NCBI GenBank assembly: GCA_017592665.1
Contig: JAGFNW010000013.1
Location: forward strand, 62,001-126,000
Reading direction: 5' to 3'
DNA from: Streptosporangiaceae bacterium NEAU-GS5
GTDB lineage: Bacteria > Actinomycetota > Actinomycetes > Streptosporangiales > Streptosporangiaceae
DNA length: 64,000 nucleotides
Positions 16,699 through 24,171 of this stretch are shown piece by piece; the stretch's first letter is position 1, and each line of letters opens with the position of its first letter. The position numbers were made by a program, and so were the translations under genes. The notes under the pieces are model-generated. The model was not told where the DNA came from and searched no databases. It saw only the letters and a program-made list of their open reading frames with translations.

Positions 16699-16740
16699 TA
16701 CTCGTGCACGAGTATAAGCAGCCGAGTAAGGCGGTTACAA
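16699..16740 (-). promoter_or_regulatory. padR promoter with overlapping palindromic operator
   Basis: Read on the minus strand, TTGTAA (16735-16740) and TATACT (16711-16716) are spaced by 18 bp and form a good sigma-70-like promoter. A perfect 16-bp palindrome, TACTCGTGCACGAGTA, occupies 16699-16714 and overlaps the -10 box and start region. This layout fits autorepression by the PadR protein. A related half site, CACTCGTC, lies near 15970, upstream of the ABC operon. Confidence 0.65.
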
Positions 16741-16958
16741 GATATGTCGTGTTTGGTGTTCGGCCAGGTGAAACATTCAGTTGGGCGGGTGGGGGGACAA
16801 CCTGCGCGACATGCGGCGACGGCCGGAGGCCGGGATGATGGACAAACAGGATCTTTGACATCAGAACTGGGCCGATCAAACCATCGAATCGCAGGCCGCC
16901 GATCGGCCGCTTCGCGCCTTGTCCCGCGTCGTCCGCTTCATGAGAGCGAGATCCGTCC

Positions 16959-18182
16959 ATGCGTCGCATTCGTTTGCGCCCTCGTACGAGCGCTGTCTTC
17001 ATGGCCGCGCTGGCCGTGGTGACCGCCGTCGTGTTCGTGCCGCGCCTCGCCGCCGCGGCCTCCGGGTGTCAGGTGACGTACACGCCGAGCTCGTGGCAGG
17101 GCGGGTTCAACGCGACCATGAAGCTGACCAACCTCGGCAGCCCCGTGACGGGCTGGTCGCTGACCTGGACCTTCGCGAACGGGCAGCGGGTGACCAGCGC
17201 CTGGAACACCACCGTCACCCAGTCGGGCGCCAACGTGACCGCGGTCAACGTCCAGCACAACGGCTCGCTGGGCACGGGCGGCGTCGCCGACTTCGGCTTC
17301 CAGGGCACCTGGTCGGGCACGAACAACTCGCCGGCGTCGTTCGCCATGAACGGCGTCGTCTGCGACGGCACCACCACCAACCCCAGCCCGTCGCCCTCCG
17401 CCTCGCCTTCGCCGTCACCGTCACCTTCGCCCAGTCCCAGCCCTAGCCCCAGTCCGTCGCCGTCGCCTTCGCCGTCGCCCTCGTCGAACCCGGTGGGATG
17501 CTCCTCGGCGGCCATCTGCTCGGGCTTCGAAGACCAGACGGGGACCGCGCCCTCAGGGCTGTGGCAGGTCGTGACGCCGAACTGCAGCGGCACCGGCACC
17601 GCCGTGATCGACACCACGACCGTGCACAGCGGCGGCCGGTCGCTGCGCATCAACGGCGGCGCCACGTTCTGCAACCACGTCTTCGCGGGCGTCACCGCCA
17701 ACGTCTCCTCGATCGGCCCGGTCGTGTACGGCCGCCTCTGGCTCCGCCACACGACCGCGCAGCCCGCCAACCACACCACGATGATCACCTTGGCCGACGC
17801 GAACGCGGGCGGCCGGGACCTTCGCATTGGCGGGCAGAACGGCCGCCTCCAGTGGAACCGGGAGATCGACGACGCCACGCTGCCGGCGCAGAGTCCGGCC
17901 GGGGTCGCCATGAGCACGCCGCTGCCCGTCAACCAGTGGGTGTGCCTGCGCTTCCAGATCGACACCACCCGGCAGGCCATGCAGACCTTCCTCGGCGCTT
18001 CCGAGGTGGCCGGCCTTCACGTGGACGGGGTGCCCACCCAGGACGTCGACGCACAGTGGCTGGCTCGTACGACCCTGCCGAGGCCGACCACGTTCCGGCT
18101 CGGCTGGGAGAGCTACGCCTCCGACGCCGACACCCTCTGGTACGACGACGTGGCCCTGGGCTCGGCGCCGATCGCCTGCTGA
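16959..18182 (+). CDS. Secreted CBM2 protein with Cip1/lyase-like C-terminal domain
   Basis: 407 residues. A twin-Arg-containing N-terminus (MRRIRLRPRTSAVF) leads into a hydrophobic signal peptide. Residues about 33-137 form a CBM2 cellulose-binding module (SSWQGGFNATMKLTNLG, then WSLTWTFANGQRVTSAWN). A roughly 40-residue Pro-Ser linker follows. The C-terminal domain (185-407) has GFEDQTGTAPSGLWQV, VHSGGRSLRING and LWYDDVALG, reminiscent of the Cip1 fold and polysaccharide-lyase jelly rolls. Its enzymatic activity is not established. It probably acts on plant cell wall polymers outside the cell. Confidence 0.8.
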   Translation: MRRIRLRPRTSAVFMAALAVVTAVVFVPRLAAAASGCQVTYTPSSWQGGFNATMKLTNLGSPVTGWSLTWTFANGQRVTSAWNTTVTQSGANVTAVNVQHNGSLGTGGVADFGFQGTWSGTNNSPASFAMNGVVCDGTTTNPSPSPSASPSPSPSPSPSPSPSPSPSPSPSPSPSSNPVGCSSAAICSGFEDQTGTAPSGLWQVVTPNCSGTGTAVIDTTTVHSGGRSLRINGGATFCNHVFAGVTANVSSIGPVVYGRLWLRHTTAQPANHTTMITLADANAGGRDLRIGGQNGRLQWNREIDDATLPAQSPAGVAMSTPLPVNQWVCLRFQIDTTRQAMQTFLGASEVAGLHVDGVPTQDVDAQWLARTTLPRPTTFRLGWESYASDADTLWYDDVALGSAPIAC

Positions 18183-18199
18183 GCCCGTACGCCCGAGGC

Positions 18200-18219
18200 C
18201 CCGGGGGGAGACCCCCGGG
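18200..18219. terminator. Terminator between convergent CBM2 and GH95 genes
   Basis: CCCGGGGG, loop GAGA, CCCCCGGG: a perfect 8-bp GC stem lying between stop codons at 18182 (plus) and 18223 (minus). It can act in both directions. Confidence 0.7.
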
Positions 18220-18222
18220 ACC

Positions 18223-21200
18223 CTAGGGAAGACCCCAGGCCGCGCCGGGCTGGCTGATCGCGACCGGCGCGATGATCAGGGCGGGAGCCGCACCGGCGGG
18301 GTGGACGAGGACCTCGCGGTCCACGGGTAGGTCGATCTCGATCACCCCTCCGCCCATATCGCGCCACGGCGCTGCTGTGCCGTCATCGAGCGTCACGGTG
18401 AGCGGCGCGGCCTGGTCCTGGGTCACGTCGAGGCGGTCGAGGTTGGGGCCGCCGGCCGCGGTCGACGAGGTCGCGGTGATCGTGTTCGCCCCGGCCGCGA
18501 GCGTGTCGGTGAACGACAGGGTCTGCCAGTTCTCCCAGGCACCGGTCGCCGGGAAGATCAGCGTGCCCGCGTTGGCGCCGTTGACCTGGATCGCCATCTC
18601 GCGGGCCGCGGTCGTGCCGTTCGCGAAGCGGAAGGTGAACGTGGCCCGGCCGGCGCTCGCGGCGTTCACGGTGAAGCGGAGGGAGCTGCCGGCGACGTTG
18701 TCGAGGTTGACGTAGGCGGCGCCGGTGTAGCCGGAGTGGAGCGTCTCCAGGACGCCCTGGGAGATGACCCCGTCCTCCGCCTGGTACGTGGTCCCCGTGG
18801 CCGGTTGCGGCTCGACCTCGAGAGAGTCGAGGTTGGGCGCGCCGGCCGCGTTGGCCGAGGTCGCACGGACCGTGTTGGAGCCTGCGCTCAGGTTCGCCGT
18901 GACCGTCACGGTCTGCCAGGTCTCCCACGCGCCCGTGGCCGGGAAGTCGGGCGTGGCGACCGTGGTGCCGTTGACCGCGATGGCGGTCGGGCGGGCGGCC
19001 GTGGTGCCGTTGGCGTACCGGAAGGTGAGCAGCGCGGGCCCGGCCGCGGCGGCGGTCACCGTGAACTGCAGGTAGCTGCCGGAGATGTTGTCGAGGTTGA
19101 CGTAGCCACTGCCGGTGTAGCCGGCGTGCGTGGTCTCCAGGACACCCTGGGAGATCGTGGCGTTCTCGGCCTGGTAGACCGTGGACTGGGGGACGGGCGT
19201 CATGCCGTGCTTGAGGCGGCACACCTCGCCCGCCAGGCTGCGCAGCCGCACCCATCGGGTGGCGCCTCCGGAGCGTACGGCGCTGACCAGGAACGCGCCC
19301 TGGACGCGGAAGTCGTGCAGCGTGACGTCCCGCCAGCCGGACGGAACGGCCGGGAAGACCCGGATGACCCCGCCCCAGCTCTGGCAGAGCATGTCGTGGA
19401 TCGACTGGGAGGCCGACAGCGGCGTTTCGATCACCGGCCCGGCCTCGGTGTAGTGCGTGTTGGCCCGGCAGGGATAGGCGGTCGCGGGGTCGAAGAACTT
19501 CATCAGGTAGGACAGGGCGGTGTCGCCGCGGCCCATCATGGCGTACATGGAGGACGCGCCCGTGTAGCTGTAGCCGCGCTGCGCGCCGGTCAGCGCGTGC
19601 CACCGGACGATCGACTTCTCGATCAGCGCCCGGTTCTCCGCCTGGTCCCAGTTCACCAGATAGAGGGGATAAATCATCAGAAGGTGGGAGTAGTGGCGAT
19701 GCGACTGCGCGTACGGCGTGCTGCCACCGATCATGAAGCCGTTGGCGTCCGTGGGATAGGCGACGAGCGTGCTCAGCACCTGCTTCCACTTGCTCTCCAG
19801 CGGATCGACGACGCCGAGCCGCTGCGACGCCTCGAGCAGGGTCTGGCAGCCCCACCGGATGAGCGCCAGGTCGTAGTTGGTGTCCTGGGGCGGCACCACC
19901 GGATACTCGGGCGAGAGGGTCGAGGGCAGGTGCAGCTTGCCGTCGCCGCCGGTCGCCAGGAAGTGGAGATAGTAGTTGATCGCCCGGCGCAGGATGGGGA
20001 ACAGCGTGTCGCGCAGCAGCCCCTCGTCCATCGTGTGCCGCCACGACAGCCACACGTTGTGCAGCGCCCAGGTGAGATCCCCGGTCTCGGCGCCTGATCC
20101 GGGCGTGCCGACACTCCGCGTCGCGAACATGTCCGAGCTCCGGCCGACGCCGGAGGAGTCCGTGCGGTAGGCGCTGCCCACGTTGTTGGTCAGCTGCTGC
20201 CGGTTGGCGTCGATCGTGCTGGTCACCGAGTCGAGCTCCAGGTGATTGGAGCCGTGGATGAGCCAGTATTCGAGCTGCACGTTCAGGTTCCACCACACGC
20301 CCGGCCACGGCGTGGGCTCCAGCCACGGCCCGGTCGTCGCCATGATCGGCGCGCCGGCGCGCGTGGCCGAGGCCACCTTGTACAGCTGGATCCAGTGGAA
20401 GCTCTGCAGCCGCTGGTCGGGGATCGACACGAAGCTCTTGCGGTAGAAGGCGTGCCACCAGTCCCGGTGCGTGGCCAGATAGTTCGCGTACGGCACGGCG
20501 CTCGCGTTCTGGGCGCGGGTGAGCGCGACGCTGTCGGCGTTGGTCGCGGGGAAGGTGTGCGCCACCGTCACGTACAGCAGCCGCTGCCCGGCCGACGGGC
20601 CGGCGATCTCCCGGTAGGCGGTGGCCGTCTCCCCGCCGCCGGTCAATGGCTGGATCACCTGCTTGACGTCGCCGGTGGTCTTGGTGGTCCAGGTCGGATT
20701 CTCGGTGTATCCCGATGGCGGATCCTCCGACGCGGACCGTGGAGTGATCGCCTTCTCCGGCACGAAGGCCCATCTGACCTGCTCGGATCCGCTCGGAGTG
20801 ACCGAGACGACCATGACCTGGTCGTGAATGGAGGCCTGGACGGTCAGCGTGCCGGAGGAGGTGGTGATCGTCCCGGTGAGCTCGGCGTTCCACAGGTCGA
20901 GCCGCCAGTTGACGGCCGAGATGGTCCCGGCGGGGGAGAGCGTGAGGTGGCCGACCGGCAGCCGGGCCGTGCCCCAGCCGCTCCCGAACTGCGGCCGGTG
21001 ATCCTGCACCTCGCCGTGCTGAACGGTGAAGCGGATCTGGTTCTGGCCCGGCTCCTTGTAGACCATCGAGCCGAGCCGACCGTCGCCGAGGAACGGGCCT
21101 TCGTGCCAGACGGCCGGCATCCGCTTCCAGACCAGATCCTGGCCGCGCAGGAAATCGGCCCACTGCTGATCCGTGCTCATCCGGTTGTCGATCGCCACCG

Positions 21201-21342
21201 GAGCCGCCAGAGCGTGCGCGGCCCGTTCGATTCGCCGATCGGGCAGGGGGAGCGCCGCATCCGCAGGTCGCGCGGGCAGCGCCGCCATGGCCGCGCCCCC
21301 TACGGCCAGCCCCAGCACCGTCCGCCGCTTGACAGGCTCCAT
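18223..21342 (-). CDS. Exported GH95-like glycoside hydrolase with two CBM35-like modules
   Basis: 1,039 residues. The N-terminus KRRTVLGLAVGGAAMAAL is a Tat-type signal. The catalytic region (about 45-715) follows the GH95 plan: an N-terminal beta-domain (WHEGPFLGDGRLGSMVY), then an (alpha/alpha)6 barrel with PWPGVWWNLNVQLEYW, SHRHYSHLLMIYPL and the late QSWGGVIRVFPAVPSGW. GH95 enzymes cleave alpha-L-fucosides or alpha-L-galactosides. Two CBM35-like modules occupy about residues 716-977. The last 60 residues (TVTLDDGTAAPWRDMGGG) look like the continuation of the GH95 C-terminal beta-domain, so the modules appear to be inserted into it. Expression is probably controlled by the dyad at 21378. 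Confidence 0.85.
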   Translation of the reverse strand: MEPVKRRTVLGLAVGGAAMAALPARPADAALPLPDRRIERAAHALAAPVAIDNRMSTDQQWADFLRGQDLVWKRMPAVWHEGPFLGDGRLGSMVYKEPGQNQIRFTVQHGEVQDHRPQFGSGWGTARLPVGHLTLSPAGTISAVNWRLDLWNAELTGTITTSSGTLTVQASIHDQVMVVSVTPSGSEQVRWAFVPEKAITPRSASEDPPSGYTENPTWTTKTTGDVKQVIQPLTGGGETATAYREIAGPSAGQRLLYVTVAHTFPATNADSVALTRAQNASAVPYANYLATHRDWWHAFYRKSFVSIPDQRLQSFHWIQLYKVASATRAGAPIMATTGPWLEPTPWPGVWWNLNVQLEYWLIHGSNHLELDSVTSTIDANRQQLTNNVGSAYRTDSSGVGRSSDMFATRSVGTPGSGAETGDLTWALHNVWLSWRHTMDEGLLRDTLFPILRRAINYYLHFLATGGDGKLHLPSTLSPEYPVVPPQDTNYDLALIRWGCQTLLEASQRLGVVDPLESKWKQVLSTLVAYPTDANGFMIGGSTPYAQSHRHYSHLLMIYPLYLVNWDQAENRALIEKSIVRWHALTGAQRGYSYTGASSMYAMMGRGDTALSYLMKFFDPATAYPCRANTHYTEAGPVIETPLSASQSIHDMLCQSWGGVIRVFPAVPSGWRDVTLHDFRVQGAFLVSAVRSGGATRWVRLRSLAGEVCRLKHGMTPVPQSTVYQAENATISQGVLETTHAGYTGSGYVNLDNISGSYLQFTVTAAAAGPALLTFRYANGTTAARPTAIAVNGTTVATPDFPATGAWETWQTVTVTANLSAGSNTVRATSANAAGAPNLDSLEVEPQPATGTTYQAEDGVISQGVLETLHSGYTGAAYVNLDNVAGSSLRFTVNAASAGRATFTFRFANGTTAAREMAIQVNGANAGTLIFPATGAWENWQTLSFTDTLAAGANTITATSSTAAGGPNLDRLDVTQDQAAPLTVTLDDGTAAPWRDMGGGVIEIDLPVDREVLVHPAGAAPALIIAPVAISQPGAAWGLP

Positions 21343-21377
21343 CCGCCCTCACCCCACACATCCGACCTATCAACTTA

Positions 21378-21392
21378 GTTAAGGACGTTAAC
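21378..21392. promoter_or_regulatory. GTTAA-N5-TTAAC operator candidate
   Basis: GTTAAGGACGTTAAC is a perfect 5+5 inverted repeat, 36-50 bp upstream of the GH95 start codon. Short AT-rich dyads at this position upstream of actinomycete CAZyme genes are often LacI- or GntR-type operators. No regulator gene is adjacent. Confidence 0.4.
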
Positions 21393-21454
21393 GTGAGGTG
21401 GTGGCGGAGAGAAGGCCCAAATTCATCGGAGCTTAGTGGGCATCGGAATCCTGA

Positions 21455-22585
21455 TCACCGAAGCCGGCGGAGGAACGCCTGGATGTCGCCGACCAGGAGG
21501 TCGGGCTCCTCCAGCGCCGCGAAGTGGCCGCCGCGGTCGAACTCGGTCCACCGTACGATCCGGTTCGTCCGCTCGGCCCAGGAGCGGATGGGCTGCGCGA
21601 TCTCGTACGGGAAGAGGGCCAGCGCGGTCGGAGCCGTCGACGCCCGCGGCGGCGCCCACGCCCGCCCGAACTCGTAGTACAGGCGCGACGACGACGCCGC
21701 GGTGCCGGTCAGCCAGTAGAGCATGACATTGGTGAGGATCTTGTCGCGGTCGACCGCGTCCTCGGGGACCGTCTCGGAATCGGTCCAGTCCTTGAACTTC
21801 TCCACTATCCAGGCCAGCTGCCCGACCGGCGAGTCGGCCAGCGCGTAGGCGAGGGTCTGCGGCCGGGTGGCCATCACCTTGGAATAGCCACTCAGCTCCT
21901 CGTCGTATCGCTGCAGCCCGCTCACCAACCTGGCCTTCTCGGCATCGGTCAGCGCGGCCATCTCGGCCGGGTCGCCGGAGGGGAAGGTGAGCAGGAAGTT
22001 CAGGTGGACGCCGATGACATGCTCGGGCGCGATCACGCCGAGCTCCCGCGACACGCCCGAACCCCAGTCGCCGCCCTGCGCGCCGTAGCGCTCGTAGCCG
22101 AGGCCCGCCATCAGCTCCGCCCACGCGCGGGCGATCCGGCCGAGCTCCCAGCCCTCCTCCGTGGTGGGGCCGGAGAATCCGTACCCCGGCATTGAGGGGA
22201 TGACGACATGGAACGCGTCGGCCGGATCCTCCGGGTCGGTCAGCGGCTCGATGAGATCGATGAACTCGACCACCGAGCCCGGCCATCCGTGGGTCAAAAT
22301 CAACGGCACGGCGTTCTCGTGCCGGGAGCGGACGTGGAAGAAGTGGATCCGCTGCCCGTCGATCTCGGTCGTGAACTGCGGAAACTTGTTCAGCGTCGCC
22401 TCCTGGGCGCGCCAGTCGTAGCCGTCGCGCCAGTAGGCGACCAGCTCCCGCAGATACCCGCCGGGCACCCCCATGCTCCAGCCGGCGCCGGGCAGCTCAT
22501 CGGGCCACCGAGTCTGCGCGAGCCGCGCCCGCAGATCGTCGAGCGCCGCCTCCGGAACCTCGATCCGAAATGGTGTGATCTCCAT
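21455..22585 (-). CDS. Epoxide hydrolase (EHN-type alpha/beta hydrolase)
   Basis: 376 residues from the ATG at 22585. The N-terminal EHN domain begins FRIEVPEAALDDLRARLAQTRWP. The alpha/beta-hydrolase core shows the oxyanion motif LTHGWPGSVVEF (HGWPG) and the nucleophile elbow AQGGDWGSGV, with Asp as nucleophile, as in microsomal-type epoxide hydrolases. A late GGHFAALEEP supplies the catalytic His. The substrate may be an epoxide or juvenile-hormone-like ester, but it is not evident. It is divergent from a WYL regulator across a perfect dyad, so substrate-responsive control is likely. Confidence 0.9.
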   Translation of the reverse strand: MEITPFRIEVPEAALDDLRARLAQTRWPDELPGAGWSMGVPGGYLRELVAYWRDGYDWRAQEATLNKFPQFTTEIDGQRIHFFHVRSRHENAVPLILTHGWPGSVVEFIDLIEPLTDPEDPADAFHVVIPSMPGYGFSGPTTEEGWELGRIARAWAELMAGLGYERYGAQGGDWGSGVSRELGVIAPEHVIGVHLNFLLTFPSGDPAEMAALTDAEKARLVSGLQRYDEELSGYSKVMATRPQTLAYALADSPVGQLAWIVEKFKDWTDSETVPEDAVDRDKILTNVMLYWLTGTAASSSRLYYEFGRAWAPPRASTAPTALALFPYEIAQPIRSWAERTNRIVRWTEFDRGGHFAALEEPDLLVGDIQAFLRRLR

Positions 22586-22604
22586 GCACCCAACGTTAAA
22601 ACCT

Positions 22605-22629
22605 ATTGGTGACACCTTCAGTCACCAAT
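22605..22629. promoter_or_regulatory. Operator dyad between epoxide hydrolase and WYL regulator
   Basis: ATTGGTGAC (22605-22613) and GTCACCAAT (22621-22629) form a perfect 9-bp inverted repeat around 7 bp, in the 62-bp divergent gap. GGTGACA-like dyads are typical of YafY/DeoR-like WYL regulators. This is the likely binding site for the adjacent protein. Confidence 0.65.
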
Positions 22630-22647
22630 GAGGGTGACAATATCGAC

Positions 22648-23706
22648 ATGCTGGAAACCTCGGCCCGCCTGCTGCGCCTGCTCTCTCTTCTGCAGTCCCG
22701 CCGCGACTGGTCCGGCGCCGAACTTGCCGAACGGCTCGGCGTAGGCCTGCGCACCATCCGCCGCGACATCGAACGCCTGCGCAGCCTCGGCTACCCCGTC
22801 CAAGCCGGCACCGGCGTCACCGGCGGCTACCGCCTCGGAGCCGGTGCCGCCCTGCCCCCGCTCCTCCTCGACGACGAGGAAGCCGTCGCCGTCGCGGTCG
22901 GCCTCCGCTCAGCCGCCGGCGGCACGGTCACCGGCATCGAAGAGGCCTCCATCCGCGCCCTCACCAAGCTCGAGCAAGTCCTCCCGCCCCGCCTCCGCCC
23001 CCGCGTCCGCGCCCTGGCCGCCACCACGGTCGCCCTCACCCCCGTCACCCCCACCGTCGACCCCGAACTCCTCACCCTCCTCGCCGCCGCCACACGCGAC
23101 CACCACCGCCTCCACTTCCCCTACCACCCCACCCCACCCCCCACGCCGCTCTCGCCCGCAGCGCCGCCCCCCACGCCCCGCGCCACCCCACCGGAAGCGC
23201 CACTCCCGCCCGCCCCGGATCCCACCCCACCCCCACCGCGGCAGCCAATGGTGCGGAGAGTAGAGCCCTACGCCCTCGTGCATGCACCCCGGCGGTGGTA
23301 TCTCGTGGCCTGGGACCTCGACCGAGATGACTGGCGCACCTTCCGTGTGGACCGCATCGAGGGCCTGCCCGTCGTCGGCCACCGCTTCACCCCGCGGCCG
23401 CTCCCCGCCGATGACATGGCCGCCTACGTCTCCCACGCTGTGTCGTCAGCGCCCTACCGCTACCAGGCCAGAATCCTCTTCCACGCACCCGCCGAAGTGG
23501 TCGGCGAAGCCACTTCGCCCACCGCAGGCCGCCTCGAACGCATAGACGACGCGACCTGCGTCCTGCACCTCGGCTCCAACTCCCTGGAACAGCTGGCCCT
23601 CTACATAGCCCTCAAGGGTCCCGACTTCGAAGTGCTCGACCCTCCCGAACTCCTCACATACCTCCAAGCCCTAGCCACCCGCCTCACCACCGCCACCCAG
23701 CCCTGA
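22648..23706 (+). CDS. WYL-domain (YafY-like) transcriptional regulator with a proline-rich insertion
   Basis: 352 residues from the ATG at 22648. The N-terminal HTH_11-type winged helix reads RLLRLLSLLQSRRDWSGAEL, then GVGLRTIRRDIERLRSLGYP. The WYL domain is recognisable in ALVHAPRRWYLVAWDLDRDD followed by WRTFRVDRIEG. Between residues of about 158 and 205 an unusual proline-rich stretch (HPTPPPTPLSPAAPPPTPR and more) interrupts the WYL domain just before VEPYALV, where relatives have only a few residues. WYL domains bind ligands or nucleotides. Probably a repressor or activator of the divergent epoxide hydrolase. Confidence 0.85.
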   Translation: MLETSARLLRLLSLLQSRRDWSGAELAERLGVGLRTIRRDIERLRSLGYPVQAGTGVTGGYRLGAGAALPPLLLDDEEAVAVAVGLRSAAGGTVTGIEEASIRALTKLEQVLPPRLRPRVRALAATTVALTPVTPTVDPELLTLLAAATRDHHRLHFPYHPTPPPTPLSPAAPPPTPRATPPEAPLPPAPDPTPPPPRQPMVRRVEPYALVHAPRRWYLVAWDLDRDDWRTFRVDRIEGLPVVGHRFTPRPLPADDMAAYVSHAVSSAPYRYQARILFHAPAEVVGEATSPTAGRLERIDDATCVLHLGSNSLEQLALYIALKGPDFEVLDPPELLTYLQALATRLTTATQP

Positions 23707-23940
23707 CCGCCACCCTGCTGCCTCCCAGCACACTCGGCACTCCGACGGGTGGGGTCGCGGTCCAGGAACCGGAGGCCGCCGTCGAACTGCCGGTGGCCAC
23801 AAACGCGTGAACGCGTTGGATCCGCGGGTACGAGCCGCGCAGCTGGTCACGAGCGCAGACGCGTGTCCTCGTCCCGGCCGCCCTCAGCGCGATCCCACGC
23901 CGCCATTTAGTGCAAGCAGGGCGCCCGGCCGGTCCGCGGC

Positions 23941-24004
23941 GCGCTTGGGTGGTGGCGCGCTTGGGTGGTGGCGCGCTTGGGTGGTGGCGCGCTTGGGTGG
24001 CGGC
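23941..24004. repeat. Four tandem copies of a 16-bp unit
   Basis: The unit GCGCTTGGGTGGTGGC is repeated four times head to tail; the last copy has one mismatch. The period of 16 is not a multiple of three, which argues against a coding role. Confidence 0.9.
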
Positions 24005-24030
24005 GCGCACCCGGTGGTGCGGCGGGGTGG

Positions 24031-24072
24031 CGTCGCGCGGTTGGCGTCGCGCGGTTGGCGTCGCGCGGTTGG
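24031..24072. repeat. Three tandem copies of a 14-bp unit
   Basis: The unit CGTCGCGCGGTTGG is present in three perfect copies, followed by a degenerate fourth to about 24085. It lies 26 bp from the 16-bp array and about 100 bp past the Tex stop codon. Confidence 0.9.
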
Positions 24073-24171
24073 TCTCGCGGGTTGGTGGTACGTCGGGGTG
24101 CCGGGTGGCGGGGCGTCCTTGGTAGCGCGGGGGCGATGGTGGTTGCGTTCGCTGGTGGCAGGGTGCCGGGG

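Larger units (their letters stand above)
23707..24171. other. Gene-free interval between convergent WYL and Tex genes
   Basis: 465 bp without a credible gene. It contains two minisatellite-like arrays (listed separately) and GC-rich flanks. The long ORFs crossing it on both strands are repeat-driven (Pro/Arg- or Gly/Trp-rich) and lack ribosome sites. No clear terminator hairpin stands out. Confidence 0.6.

Noticed and set aside
23941-24085. Possible CRISPR-like array
   Set aside because: Units are only 14-16 bp and directly adjacent with no unique spacers; no cas gene is present.
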